From Marivita sp. S6314 (GTDB lineage: Bacteria; Pseudomonadota; Alphaproteobacteria; Rhodobacterales; Rhodobacteraceae), in the NCBI RefSeq assembly GCF_023015985.1, contig NZ_JALKAO010000001.1, forward strand, positions 558,001 through 622,000: a DNA stretch of 64,000 nt, written 5' to 3'. The number at the start of each line of letters is the position of its first letter. Position 1 is the first letter of the stretch. Shown piece by piece: positions 39,015 to 49,172 of the stretch. The position numbers and the translations under genes were made by a program. The notes beneath the pieces are model-generated. The model saw only the letters and a list, made by a program, of their open reading frames with translations. It made no database searches and had not been told where the DNA came from.

Positions 39015-40357
39015 TGGTGCGAAAGCTGTTTGGAACTGACGGGGTTCGTGGCACCGCGAACATCTACCCGATGACGGCCGAGATGGCGCTGCGGATCGGC
39101 GCTGCGGTCGGTCGGCATTTCAGACGGGATTCCAAGGGGGTACATCGCGTTGTTATCGGAAAGGATACACGCCTTTCCGGCTACATGTTTGAAAACGCGC
39201 TGACCGCCGGGCTGACCGAAACCGGGATGAACGTGCTGCTGCTTGGCCCGGTGCCGACCCCGGCGGTTGGGCTGCTGACGCCGTCGATGCGGGCGGATCT
39301 GGGAATCATGATTTCCGCCAGCCACAACCCGGCGCAGGACAATGGGATCAAGTTTTTCGGACCCGACGGGTTCAAGCTGTCGGACGCGGATGAGGCCGAG
39401 ATCGAAGCGCTGATCGAAACCGGCGTGCCTCCGGCGCAGGCCGACAATATCGGGCGCGCCAAGCGGATCGATGACGGGCGGTTCCGCTATCAGGAGCGGG
39501 TCAAATCCACCTTTCCATCCGGAGTGCGGCTGGACGGGCTGAAGGTTGTGGTCGATTGTGCAAACGGGGCCGCATACAAGGCGGCACCCGAAGTGCTTTG
39601 GGAACTGGGGGCTGACGTGATCCCGTTGGGCACGTCACCGGACGGGCGCAACATCAACGAAGGCTGTGGGTCCACCCATCCGCAACTGGCGGCGGCGGCG
39701 GTTGTGGCGCATGGCGCGGATGTGGGCATTTGTCTGGATGGCGATGCGGATCGGGTGATCCTGATCGACGAAACCGGTCAGGTGGCGGATGGCGATCAGA
39801 TCATGGCGCTGATGGCGGCACGCTGGGCCGAAGAAGACCGATTGCGGGACGGTGTGTTGGTGGCCACGGTGATGTCCAACCTTGGGCTGGAGCGGTTTCT
39901 GGACGGGCGCGGATTGCGGCTGGAGCGCACCGGCGTCGGCGATCGCTACGTGGTCGAGGCGATGCGCCGGGGGGGATGGAACCTGGGCGGTGAGCAGTCC
40001 GGGCATATCGTGATGACCGATTACGCCACAACGGGCGACGGGTTGATGGCCGGGTTGCAGTTCCTGGCCGAGATGTGCCGCACCGGCCAACCGGCCAGCG
40101 CGTTGACCCGGAGTTTCGAGCCGGTGCCGCAGCTGCTGAAGAATGTCCGCTACGAGACCGGGGCCACGCCACTGGACGCGGGATCAGTCAAGGCGGCGAT
40201 TGCAGATGCGGAATCGCGGTTGAGCGGTTCGGGTCGGTTGCTGATCCGCAAGTCGGGGACAGAGCCTTTGATCCGCGTGATGGCGGAATGCGAGGATGAG
40301 AGCCTGCTGACTGACGTGGTCGACACGATCGTGGCGGAAGTGATTGCGGCGGCCTGA
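39014..40357 (+). CDS. glmM: Phosphoglucosamine mutase
   Basis: 447-residue enzyme converting glucosamine-6-phosphate to glucosamine-1-phosphate for UDP-GlcNAc and cell wall synthesis. Active-site phosphoserine Ser103 in [13 protein letters not shown], metal loop DGDADR, sugar-binding GGEQSGH and phosphate-binding [12 protein letters not shown] all present. Translationally coupled to folP, an arrangement common in bacteria. A twin-hairpin element follows. Confidence 0.97.
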
Positions 40358-40364
40358 CGTGGGG

Positions 40365-40406
40365 AGGATGCGGTGACGCATCCTTGCGTTTGCAGGGATG
40401 CAAACG
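40365..40406. repeat. Twin-hairpin element, copy 3
   Basis: AGGATGCG-GTGA-CGCATCCT (40365-40384) and CGTTTGCA-GGGA-TGCAAACG (40387-40406), 2 nt apart, each an 8-bp perfect stem. Relative to copies 1 and 2 the second stem changes CCG/CGG to GCA/TGC, i.e. two compensated base-pair changes. It fills the gap between the 3' ends of the convergent glmM and serine hydrolase genes. Confidence 0.8.
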
Positions 40407-40410
40407 GCCC

Positions 40411-41346
40411 TTATCGTGAGAAGATCGCGGTGGCGATGGCGTTGTCGAGCGCGGCCATGGCGGGCCATTCCACGCAGGCATCATATGCCACCACAACGCG
40501 CCAATCATTAAAGAAAGCAACGGCGTAGCTGCCGACATTCAGGTGTTTCGGAAAGCACAGCGCGCCGAAATGCCAGTGGTTGATCCCGCCCTGCATCGGA
40601 CGCGCCAGCATGCCAAGCCCGTAATAGGCCCCGCCTCCGAAGGGCCCGGCCGGTCCGGTGAGGGTGTCGGTTTGGGTGTCGAACCAATGCGCGTGGAAGG
40701 TCAGGTAATCTGCCACGGTCATGGACCAGCCCCCCCAAGACAGGAACGCGCCGCTGACCGGGGACGGTGTTGCGGTGACCCCTGCCGGGTCGAGCACGAG
40801 GCGGCGGCAGGTCTGTTCGTAGGGCGCGTCGGAGACGGCCTCGATCACGCGGGCGACCAGCGCGTAATTGTCGTTGGAATAGGCGTATTGACCGGGCTGT
40901 CCCGTGGGCGCGCCGCGGTCGCGCATCTTGTCCACAATTTCGGCGGCGCGGTGCGTGGGTTCATCCAGCCAGGCGCTCATGTAGATCTGGGTTGCGTCCT
41001 GCGTGATGCCGCTTTGATGGGTGATGAGATCGGCAAGCGTGATGCTGTCAAAGCCGGGCACATGGCGCGACACCGGATCGCCCCTGGACACGGTGGTTCC
41101 GTCCACCAGTTGCGCCATACAGGTGGCGGTGATCGCCTTGGAGAGGCTGGCAAGTTCAACCGGGGCGTCCGCAGGCAGGCCAAGGTCGATCACGGTCAGA
41201 TCGGTGTCGGGCGGTTGGATCGCAACAACGCCGCGTGCGTTCTGATCCGTCAGCCAGCCCTCAACCGCCTGCGCCACATCCCCTGCGGTTTGCGCCGCGC
41301 CTCCGGTTGCGATGCAACACGAGAGAGCCGCGGCGCGCCAGGTCAT
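40411..41346 (-). CDS. Serine hydrolase, class C beta-lactamase fold
   Basis: 311-residue exported protein. A signal peptide ([15 protein letters not shown]) precedes the fold; SxxK is SLSK (catalytic Ser in [10 protein letters not shown]), YxN is YSN in [17 protein letters not shown]. The third motif (usually KTG or HTG) is not evident; HWHFG may take its place. Such proteins are D-amino peptidases or esterases more often than true beta-lactamases. The ATG overlaps the proS stop (ATGA), so it is translated after proS. Confidence 0.85.
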   Translation of the reverse strand: MTWRAAALSCCIATGGAAQTAGDVAQAVEGWLTDQNARGVVAIQPPDTDLTVIDLGLPADAPVELASLSKAITATCMAQLVDGTTVSRGDPVSRHVPGFDSITLADLITHQSGITQDATQIYMSAWLDEPTHRAAEIVDKMRDRGAPTGQPGQYAYSNDNYALVARVIEAVSDAPYEQTCRRLVLDPAGVTATPSPVSGAFLSWGGWSMTVADYLTFHAHWFDTQTDTLTGPAGPFGGGAYYGLGMLARPMQGGINHWHFGALCFPKHLNVGSYAVAFFNDWRVVVAYDACVEWPAMAALDNAIATAIFSR

Positions 41347-42686
41347 GCGATGGCTTTACCGTAGATGGCGGCCACCTTGGCGATGGCCTGTTCGGGGGGC
41401 AATTCCTCGCTTTCCCCGGTGCGGCGGGAGGTCAGTTCGACCACGCCGTTCTTGAGCCCGCGCGGGCCCACGGTGATGCGCCATGGCAGGCCGATCAGGT
41501 CCATCGTGGCGAATTTGCCCCCTGCCCGTTCGTTGCGGTCGTCATAGAGCGGGTCGAGTCCAAGTGCCGTCAGACTGGCGTAGAGCGCGTCACAGGCGGC
41601 GTCGGCGGCGTCATCGCCCTGCTTGAGGTTCACGATCCCGCAATGGAACGGGGTGACACCTTCGGGCCAGATGATGCCGTTGTCGTCATGGCTGGCCTCG
41701 ATGATCGCGCCCAAGAGGCGGCTGACGCCGATGCCGTGGGACCCCATGTGAACCGGCACGCGGTTGCCGTCGGCATCGGCGACCTTTGCGCCCATCGCGT
41801 CGGAGTACTTGGTCCCGAAGTAGAAGATCTGCCCCACTTCGATCCCGCGCGCGGTGCGGCGGCGGGCCTCTGGCACCTTGGCGAATTCGGCCTCGTCATG
41901 GGTTTCGTCCGTGCGGGCATAGCGCGAGGTGAATTCTTCGAGCACCGCCTGACATTGGGCCACGTCGTCATAGTCGATGGCGCGGTCGCCGAATTTGAGA
42001 TCGGTGATCTCGGCATCGTAGAACACTTCGCTTTCGCCGGTGTCGGCCAGCACGAGGAATTCATGCGTGTCGTCGCCGCCAATGGGGCCTGAATCGGCAC
42101 GCATCGGGATTGCCTGCAGGCCCATGCGTTCATAGGTGCGCAGGTAGCTGACCAGATGGCGGTTATAGGCGTGCAGCGCGTCCTCTTTGGTCAGGTCGAA
42201 GTTGTAGCCGTCCTTCATCAGGAACTCCCGGCCGCGCATCACGCCGAAACGCGGGCGGATTTCGTCGCGGAATTTCCACTGGATGTGGTACAGCGTCAGC
42301 GGCAGGTCCTTGTAGCTGCCGACATGAGAGCGGAAGATGTCGGTGATCAGCTCTTCGTTGGTGGGGCCGTAAAGCATATCGCGCCCGTGGCGGTCCTCGA
42401 TGCGGAGCATTTCGGGACCGTAGGCATCGTAGCGGCCGGATTCCTTCCAGAGGTCGGCGGATTGCAGCGTCGGCATCAGCATCGGGATGTGGCCTGCGCG
42501 GACCTGTTCCTCGTGCACGATGTTTTCGATGTTTTTCAGAACCTTGTAGCCCATCGGCAGCCAGGAATAGATACCGGCGCTGGCCTGCTTGATCATGCCG
42601 GCGCGCAGCATCAGCCGGTGGCTGACGATCTGGGCTTCTGCGGGCGTTTCTTTGAGGACGGGCAGGAAATAGCGGGACAGGCGCAT
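41343..42686 (-). CDS. proS: Proline-tRNA ligase (short alphaproteobacterial type)
   Basis: 447-residue class II synthetase. It starts [19 protein letters not shown]; motif 1 [22 protein letters not shown], motif 2 [23 protein letters not shown], motif 3 [13 protein letters not shown]. The length shows that the ~180-residue editing insertion found in E. coli ProRS is absent, as usual in alphaproteobacteria. Followed by a coupled serine hydrolase gene. Confidence 0.96.
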   Translation of the reverse strand: MRLSRYFLPVLKETPAEAQIVSHRLMLRAGMIKQASAGIYSWLPMGYKVLKNIENIVHEEQVRAGHIPMLMPTLQSADLWKESGRYDAYGPEMLRIEDRHGRDMLYGPTNEELITDIFRSHVGSYKDLPLTLYHIQWKFRDEIRPRFGVMRGREFLMKDGYNFDLTKEDALHAYNRHLVSYLRTYERMGLQAIPMRADSGPIGGDDTHEFLVLADTGESEVFYDAEITDLKFGDRAIDYDDVAQCQAVLEEFTSRYARTDETHDEAEFAKVPEARRRTARGIEVGQIFYFGTKYSDAMGAKVADADGNRVPVHMGSHGIGVSRLLGAIIEASHDDNGIIWPEGVTPFHCGIVNLKQGDDAADAACDALYASLTALGLDPLYDDRNERAGGKFATMDLIGLPWRITVGPRGLKNGVVELTSRRTGESEELPPEQAIAKVAAIYGKAIA

Positions 42687-42754
42687 GGCGAACCTCTTGC
42701 GGTGTTTTCGCCTGTCCTAGCGGGTTGCACCGGGACCAGCAAGGCCGTGCGGGC

Positions 42755-43267
42755 TTAGTCGTCCCAGTCGAAGAATTTGGGCATCCCCGGCGGGCATCCC
42801 TTGTATTCGTACATCAGGCGCAGCGCCTGACGGTATTGCGCGCCGTTGGACGCCTGCGTCGGCATGACAACATAGCGATCTGTCTCGTACCCTTTCTGGG
42901 ACACCTCAACCGCGACGGCATCGGGTGTATTGAACCCTGTGGGATCGAATTCGTCGACGGTGGCCGCATCAATTGCGTAGGCCGCCTGATGGCTGCACAA
43001 CCCGTTCCAGACATACCAGGCATCGTCCTGAACCGATCCACTGACATAGGCTTTCATCTTGTCGCCATCGACCTTGTCTCCGTTCAGGTGTTGGACCAGA
43101 ACCGGACGCCAGTTGTTTTCGGTGATGTATTCCTGGGCGGGCACAACGTACCATCCAAGATTGTCGCCAAAGGAATAGACTTTTGTGCCGATCACCAGCG
43201 CGGAATGGCCGGGACCCGCGAGTATTCCGGGATTTCCAATTGGGGTGAGAAGAGCTGTTTTGGGCAT
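42755..43267 (-). CDS. Hypothetical protein, possible permuted papain-like fold
   Basis: 170 residues, no clear signal peptide. It has GPGHSALVIGTKVYSFGD (His21) and, 70 residues later, WNGLCSHQAAYAID (Cys91). A His before the Cys in these contexts is the order of permuted NlpC/P60 (LRAT/YiiX-like) cysteine hydrolases. This is inference from two short motifs. Start at 43267 preferred over an in-frame codon at 43390, since the core begins right after it. Adjacent to proS (68 bp) but not overlapping. Confidence 0.6.
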   Translation of the reverse strand: MPKTALLTPIGNPGILAGPGHSALVIGTKVYSFGDNLGWYVVPAQEYITENNWRPVLVQHLNGDKVDGDKMKAYVSGSVQDDAWYVWNGLCSHQAAYAIDAATVDEFDPTGFNTPDAVAVEVSQKGYETDRYVVMPTQASNGAQYRQALRLMYEYKGCPPGMPKFFDWDD

Positions 43268-43441
43268 AAAATAACCTGAATACGCGTGATCTAATGCGCA
43301 AACGCTAGTCACTTGCCGGGCATGTGGCAAGTTTCGCAGGGATGCTGGTTGCGCTAAAGCTGCCTTTTGACGGCATGTTTCGATGGACAAGGCCGCGAAA
43401 ATACACCAGCGTTGGATGTCCTAACGGTTTTGGAGCGGGCT

Positions 43442-44944
43442 GTGGAGACGACCAAAGACGCGCGCGTCTCGCTGGAAGGCGATGCGCTGAATGATATGCT
43501 TGCGCTTGGCTTTGACGCCGCGCCGTTTGCTGCATTGTTTTACCTGCCGGATGAGAGGCTGACCCTGGTGTGGCGCAACAGGGCGCATGCGGTCATGTCG
43601 GGGTCCGTCGGGGCTGACGTTGAAGGCAAGGGCCTGTTCGAGGCCTTTCCCCCCAGCGCGGACGCCAAAGGGTCTGACGCGGTGGGGTTCATCCGAGCCG
43701 CGACCGACGCCGTGATGCGCACAGGAGAGCCGCAAGAGGTTGGAACCGCCCGGTTTGATCTGCTGAATGACCACGGCGTGTATGTTGAGCATCACTGGCA
43801 GATGCATTTTGCGCCGGTGCGCAAGGACGGCCGGATCATTGCGATCCTGCAAACCGCCAGCGACGTCACCGAGTCGACACTGTCGGCGCGGCTGGCGCAG
43901 AGCCACAGGCGGGCAGCCACATCGACCGCGTCGGTCGCCTATTTCAGCTATGATCCGGAAACGGACCTGTTCGAGCGGCACAAGTTCATTGACGAGATGT
44001 TTGGATTTGCTCCGGACGAGGCCGGTGCCTATGCGGCCCCGTTTTTCGAGCGGGTCCATGAGGAGGATATCGACGCGGTGCATGCCGAAGTGGCGCGCGT
44101 TCTGGCGGCACCGCAGGGCGAGATCGCGTCTTTTGATTACCGGGTGATGCTGCCTGACGGGGGCGAGCGGTTCGTGCGCATTCGGGGTGAGATGGCGACC
44201 GATCCGGTTGATCGCAAACCCAAGCTGGTGGGCACCTTTGTTGACCTGACCGATATCGAGGTATCGCGGCGCGCGCTGCAACAGGCGGTGCGGGCGCGTG
44301 AGGCGCTGGTGGTCGAGGCCAATCACCGCATCAAGAACAGCCTTCAGATCGCGCTGTCCCTGCTGCGGCTGCAGGCAAGCAAGCTTTCTGCCGTGGAAGG
44401 AGCGGAGGCGATTGCCGCGCGCGATGCGCTGCGGGCGGTGGAATCCCGCGTGCGGGCGGTGGCGGATGTGCATGCGGCGATCCAGATTGATGACTCGGTT
44501 GCCAAGATTGATCTTGTCGAGATGTTCGAACGTCTTGTGCAATCGACGCGCAAAAGCGCGGAACTGTCGGACGCGGCGATGATTTTTTCGCGCCCCTCCG
44601 GCGCGGTTCCGCTGAACAGCGACAGTGCCATCGCGTTGAGCCTGATGATGAACGAATTGCTGACGAATGCGATCAAATACGGCGCGCCGCGCGACGACGC
44701 CCCGGTGACGCTGGCGATGGAGATCGCGGAGGGCGGCGACTTGCACGTGCGGGTGACCAACACGGACTGCCGCGATGCGGAGGCGACGCTTGATATCGAT
44801 TCCTCGGGCCTTGGCCAACGGCTGGTCCAGCAATTCGCGGCCCAGATCGGGGCCGAGGTCACGCGGACACAGGACGGATCGCAGGTGGTGGCGCTTGTCA
44901 CGATGCCGCTTGCGGAGGACGCCAGCGCGCCATCAACGCCGTAA
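43442..44944 (+). CDS. PAS-domain sensor histidine kinase, HisKA_2 family
   Basis: About 500 residues, no membrane segments, so a soluble sensor. Two PAS-like domains: about 20-155 (FAALFYLPDERLTLVWRNRAH) and 170-275 (AYFSYDPETDLFERHKFIDEMFGF, DYRVMLPDGGERFVRIRGE). These are followed by a HisKA_2 dimerisation helix with the phosphorylated His295 in EANHRIKNSLQIALSLLRLQ, and an HATPase domain (MMNELLTNAIKYGA, GLGQRLV). The start is uncertain: GTG at 43442 (TGGAG upstream) or TTG at 43367. No response regulator is nearby, so the partner is elsewhere. Confidence 0.85.
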   Translation: METTKDARVSLEGDALNDMLALGFDAAPFAALFYLPDERLTLVWRNRAHAVMSGSVGADVEGKGLFEAFPPSADAKGSDAVGFIRAATDAVMRTGEPQEVGTARFDLLNDHGVYVEHHWQMHFAPVRKDGRIIAILQTASDVTESTLSARLAQSHRRAATSTASVAYFSYDPETDLFERHKFIDEMFGFAPDEAGAYAAPFFERVHEEDIDAVHAEVARVLAAPQGEIASFDYRVMLPDGGERFVRIRGEMATDPVDRKPKLVGTFVDLTDIEVSRRALQQAVRAREALVVEANHRIKNSLQIALSLLRLQASKLSAVEGAEAIAARDALRAVESRVRAVADVHAAIQIDDSVAKIDLVEMFERLVQSTRKSAELSDAAMIFSRPSGAVPLNSDSAIALSLMMNELLTNAIKYGAPRDDAPVTLAMEIAEGGDLHVRVTNTDCRDAEATLDIDSSGLGQRLVQQFAAQIGAEVTRTQDGSQVVALVTMPLAEDASAPSTP

Positions 44945-45065
44945 AACCGATTGCACGGAGCGGGATCGGCGTGCCCTGCCCCGATCTTTGCGCATCGCGT
45001 GCGGGCGGGCTTGAAAGATTGGGCGCAAAACGCGATGTAGGACCAAAGGCAACGAGGCAGAGCGT

Positions 45066-46133
45066 ATGGCACTTCCCGCGCGGGAACAGCTGAAATACTG
45101 GGGGATCGCGGCGGTCGTGTTTGCGGTCTTGCTGTGGTTTCTGGGCGACGTGCTGTTGCCCTTCGTTCTGGGCGGGGCGATTGCGTATTTCCTGGACCCG
45201 GTTGCGGACCGGTTGGAACGGATGGGCTTCAGCCGGGTGGCCGCGACGGCGGTGATCACCGTTGTGGGCATACTGGCGTTCGTGGTCATGTTGCTGCTGG
45301 TGATCCCGACCCTGATCCGACAGGCGGTCGAGCTGTTTGAATTCGCGCCAACCTTGTTTGTCAATCTGCGCGATTTTCTGGTCGAGCGGTTCCCGGAGGT
45401 CATGGATACCGAAAGCCCGCTGCGCCAGTCGCTGATTTCGGTGGGTGAAACCATTCAGGCGCGCGGCGGTGAGTTGTTGAACACCGTGCTGAGTTCGGCG
45501 GCGGGCATCATCAATATCGTCATGCTGTTTGTGATTGTCCCGGTGGTGGCGGTGTATCTGCTGCTGGACTGGGACCGGATGGTGGCGCGGATTGATGAGC
45601 TACTACCGCGCGATCATGCGCCGACCATCCGGAAACTGGCGGCGGATATCGACAAAACGCTGGCAAGCTTCATTCGCGGGATGGGCACGGTCTGCATCAT
45701 TCTGGGCACCTATTACGCGGTGACGCTGATGGCGATCGGGCTGCAGTTCGGGCTGGTTGTCGGGTTCGTTGCGGGGCTGGTGACGTTTATTCCCTATCTG
45801 GGTGCGTTGATCGGTGGCGCGTTGGCGATTGGTCTGGCGCTGTTCCAGTTCTGGGGCGATTGGGTGTCGATCGGTCTTGTCGCCGGTGTGTTCGTGTTGG
45901 GACAGGTGATCGAAGGCAACGTATTGACGCCGAAACTGGTGGGATCGTCGGTGGGGCTGCACCCGGTGTGGCTGATCCTTGCGCTGTCGATTTTCGGCAC
46001 GCTGTTCGGCTTTGTCGGGATGCTGGTCGCGGTGCCAGTGGCCGCAGCCATTGGCGTGATCGCACGCTTTGCAACACAGCAATACATCTCCAGCCGCCTG
46101 TATCGCGGATTGAGTGATCAGGACCCGGAATAA
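45066..46133 (+). CDS. AI-2E family transporter (PerM-like)
   Basis: 355-residue inner-membrane protein with about eight helices, beginning LKYWGIAAVVFAVLLWFLGDVLLPFVLGGAIAYFLDPV, and the family signature GALIGGALAIGLALFQF ... EGNVLTPKLVGSSVGLHPVWLI. Members include the E. coli AI-2 exporter TqsA and PerM; substrate uncertain. Ends with TAA directly abutting the hdaA ATG. Order AI-2E-hdaA-ppk-ppx is conserved in many alphaproteobacteria. Confidence 0.9.
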   Translation: MALPAREQLKYWGIAAVVFAVLLWFLGDVLLPFVLGGAIAYFLDPVADRLERMGFSRVAATAVITVVGILAFVVMLLLVIPTLIRQAVELFEFAPTLFVNLRDFLVERFPEVMDTESPLRQSLISVGETIQARGGELLNTVLSSAAGIINIVMLFVIVPVVAVYLLLDWDRMVARIDELLPRDHAPTIRKLAADIDKTLASFIRGMGTVCIILGTYYAVTLMAIGLQFGLVVGFVAGLVTFIPYLGALIGGALAIGLALFQFWGDWVSIGLVAGVFVLGQVIEGNVLTPKLVGSSVGLHPVWLILALSIFGTLFGFVGMLVAVPVAAAIGVIARFATQQYISSRLYRGLSDQDPE

Positions 46134-46829
46134 ATGCCCCAACAGATGAAGTTTGACATACCGGCGCGTCCCGCGCTGGGGCGGGGCGATTTCTACGTCA
46201 CGGAAAGCAATGCCGTGGCGCTGGGGCTGGTGGACACGTGGCCGGACTGGCCGAATGGCAAGCTGGTTCTGGTGGGTCCCAACGGGTCGGGCAAGACGCA
46301 TCTGTCGCATGTGTGGTGCGCGGAAAGCGGCGGGACGATGATCGCGTCGCGCGATGTTGCGCTGGCGGATGTGCCGGCCTTGTGCGACGGCCCTGTCTGC
46401 ATCGAGGATGTGGAGCGTGTGGCCGGCGATGCGGCCGCCGAAAACGCGTTGTTTCATATTCACAATCTGGTGCTTGCAAACGGGCACAGCCTGCTATTGA
46501 CGGCAACGACCCCGCCCAGCGTCTGGAACCTTGACCTGCCCGATCTGGCCAGCCGGATGGTGGGCACCACCGTTGCCAAGATGAGCCCGCCGGATGACCT
46601 GTTGTTGTCGGCGGTGATCGCCAAGCTGTTTTCGGATCGCCAGATCGTGCCGATGGCTGATGTCATCCCCTATCTGGTGCGCTGGATGCCCCGGTCGTTT
46701 GAGGCGGCGGGACAGGTTGTGGCGCATCTGGACCGGGCCGCTTTGGGCACCCCGAAGGGTGTGACACGCAACCTTGCGCGCATAGCCCTGGCCGAGCTTG
46801 AATTCCGGGAAGAAACTGCGCCAGAATAG
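46134..46829 (+). CDS. hdaA: Hda-like DnaA-homologous AAA protein
   Basis: 231 residues resembling DnaA domains III but without the DNA-binding domain IV. Walker A GPNGSGKTH at about 48-56, Walker B-like VCIEDVE, and sensor regions LLLTATTPPSVW and DLASRM. HdaA with the sliding clamp promotes DnaA-ATP hydrolysis and prevents re-initiation of replication. The N-terminal QMKFDIPARPALGRGDF resembles the clamp-binding end of this family. Starts at the base after the AI-2E stop. Confidence 0.88.
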   Translation: MPQQMKFDIPARPALGRGDFYVTESNAVALGLVDTWPDWPNGKLVLVGPNGSGKTHLSHVWCAESGGTMIASRDVALADVPALCDGPVCIEDVERVAGDAAAENALFHIHNLVLANGHSLLLTATTPPSVWNLDLPDLASRMVGTTVAKMSPPDDLLLSAVIAKLFSDRQIVPMADVIPYLVRWMPRSFEAAGQVVAHLDRAALGTPKGVTRNLARIALAELEFREETAPE

Positions 46830-46883
46830 CCCCTGACCGCGCCGTGTCATCCGCCCGTCACGCGCCATCACCAAGGGACACCC

Positions 46884-49058
46884 ATGAACAGCGCTGACTT
46901 TCTGAATGCCCCCCGCCCCGACCCGACCGCCCTGCCCGATCTGGATCTGACCGGACCGGGCCGCTTCGTGAACCGGGAACTGTCCTGGCTGGGGTTCAAC
47001 TGGCGGGTGCTGGAAGAGGCCGAGAACCCCCGTGTGCCGTTGCTGGAGCGTCTGCGCTTCCTGTCGATTTCGGCCACCAATCTGGACGAATTTTACACCG
47101 TCCGCGTGGCGGGTTTGCGCGAACTGGCTCAGGCGGGCAACACGACACCGGCCGCAGACGGGCTGACGCCCGCCGAGCAGCTTGTCCTGATCAACGAGGA
47201 CGCGCGCAAGCTGATGGCATCGCAGCAGGAGGTTCTGGCGACCCTGCGTGAACAGATGGAGGCCGAGAATATCTCGGTTCTGGGGCGCGATGGTCTGTCA
47301 GAGGACGACCAGACCTACCTTGCAGAGGCGTTTCTGGAACGCGTGTTCCCGGTACTGTCGCCGCTGGCCATCGACCCCGCGCACCCGTTCCCGTTCATTG
47401 CCAACAACGGCTATTGCCTTGCACTGCAACTGGAGCGGCGCAAGGACAAGTCGTCGTTGCAGGCCTTGCTGCCCATTCCGGGTCAGGTCGAACGGTTCAT
47501 GGCCCTGCCCTCGGCCCCCGGCGAACATCGGTTCATCATGCTGGAAGATGTGCTGCTGCTGCATTTCGACCGGCTGTTTCCGGGCTACAAGCTGCGTGAC
47601 CATTTCGGGTTCCGGGTGCTGCGCGACAGCGATATCGAGGTCGAGGAAGAGGCCGAAGACCTTGTGCGCGAGTTCGAGGTGGCGCTGAAGCGTCGGCGTC
47701 GCGGTGAAGTTGTGCGGCTGACCATTTCCACCGGCGCGCCGAAGACGCTGCGGGAAACCGTGATGCGGGAATTGCGGGTGCGCGACGATGATGTGATTGA
47801 GCTGACCGGGATGCTGGGGGCGGCGGATCTTCGGGAACTTGTGCTGGAAGAACGGCCCGATTTGCTGTGGCCCAATTTCGCGCCACGCGTGCCCGAACGG
47901 GTGCAGGATTTCGACGGCGACATGTTTGCCGCGATCAAGCAGAAGGACATGCTGCTGCATCACCCCTACGAGACCTTTGACATGGTGGTCCGGTTCCTGG
48001 CGCAGGCGGCGCGGGATCCCAACGTGGTTGCGATCAAGCAGACACTGTACCGGACATCGAAACAGTCGCCCATCGTGGCGGCGCTGTGTGAAGCGGCGGA
48101 AGACGGCAAGTCGGTGACGGCGTTGGTCGAATTGAAGGCGCGGTTCGACGAGGCCGCCAATATCCGCCAGTCGCGCCGGTTGGAGCGCGCGGGCGCGCAT
48201 GTGGTCTACGGGTTCCTGGACTGGAAAACCCACGCCAAGATTTCCATCGTGGTGCGGCGCGAGGGGGACAAGCTGGTGACTTACACGCATTTCGGCACCG
48301 GCAATTACCACCCGATCACCGCCACCATTTACACCGATCTGAGTTTCTTTACCTGCGATGCAACGCTGGGGCGGGATGCCACCAAGGTGTTCAATTACCT
48401 GTCGGGCTATGCCCAGCCGGACGGGTTGGAGAACCTATCGATCTCTCCGCATTCGCTGAAGCCCAAGATGCTGGAACTGATTGAAGCCGAAGCCGAGCAC
48501 GCGCGGGCGGGCAAGCCGGCGCAGATCTGGCTGAAGATGAATTCGCTGATTGATCCCGATATGATCGACGCGCTTTACGCGGCGTCCGAGGCCGGGGTGC
48601 AGATTGATTGCGTTGTGCGCGGGATTTGCGGCTTGCGCCCCGGTGTGACCGGGCTGAGCGAGAACATCCGCGTAAAGTCGATTGTCGGGCGGTTTTTAGA
48701 ACATTCCCGGATCGTCTGCTTTGGCAACGGGTACGGGTTGCCCCACAAGAAGGCGCGGGTGTTCATGTCGTCCGCCGACTGGATGGGGCGCAACCTGAAC
48801 CGGCGGGTGGAGACGCTGGTGGAGATCGAAAACGCCACCGTCAAGGCGCAGATCGTCAGTCAGATCATGGCGGCGAATCTGGCCGATGTGGCGCAAAGCT
48901 GGATCATGCAGCCCGGCGGTGCCTTTGAGCGCGCGACATGGGAGGATGGCGAGTTTGCATTCAACTGCCACCGGTTCTTTATGGAAAACCCGTCGTTGTC
49001 CGGGCGCGGGTCTGCCGGGGCGTCGGACGTGCCGAAACTGACCCATACCGACGACTGA
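46884..49058 (+). CDS. ppk: Polyphosphate kinase 1
   Basis: 724-residue enzyme that reversibly makes polyphosphate from ATP. N domain [20 protein letters not shown], head domain, and the two phospholipase-D-like C domains, with the phosphorylated-His motif [15 protein letters not shown] and a [10 protein letters not shown] segment. AAGGGACA lies before the ATG. 54 bp after hdaA and 114 bp before ppx, probably one transcript. Confidence 0.96.
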   Translation: MNSADFLNAPRPDPTALPDLDLTGPGRFVNRELSWLGFNWRVLEEAENPRVPLLERLRFLSISATNLDEFYTVRVAGLRELAQAGNTTPAADGLTPAEQLVLINEDARKLMASQQEVLATLREQMEAENISVLGRDGLSEDDQTYLAEAFLERVFPVLSPLAIDPAHPFPFIANNGYCLALQLERRKDKSSLQALLPIPGQVERFMALPSAPGEHRFIMLEDVLLLHFDRLFPGYKLRDHFGFRVLRDSDIEVEEEAEDLVREFEVALKRRRRGEVVRLTISTGAPKTLRETVMRELRVRDDDVIELTGMLGAADLRELVLEERPDLLWPNFAPRVPERVQDFDGDMFAAIKQKDMLLHHPYETFDMVVRFLAQAARDPNVVAIKQTLYRTSKQSPIVAALCEAAEDGKSVTALVELKARFDEAANIRQSRRLERAGAHVVYGFLDWKTHAKISIVVRREGDKLVTYTHFGTGNYHPITATIYTDLSFFTCDATLGRDATKVFNYLSGYAQPDGLENLSISPHSLKPKMLELIEAEAEHARAGKPAQIWLKMNSLIDPDMIDALYAASEAGVQIDCVVRGICGLRPGVTGLSENIRVKSIVGRFLEHSRIVCFGNGYGLPHKKARVFMSSADWMGRNLNRRVETLVEIENATVKAQIVSQIMAANLADVAQSWIMQPGGAFERATWEDGEFAFNCHRFFMENPSLSGRGSAGASDVPKLTHTDD

Positions 49059-49172
49059 CGCCCGAAGACGCAGGCACGGCAAGCGACGCTTCACCACAGC
49101 CAGACGGGCCAAGCTTTCTTGACCTGACGCGTTGGCTTTGCGACGGTGCGCGCGACCTGAGCCGGAGGCCCC

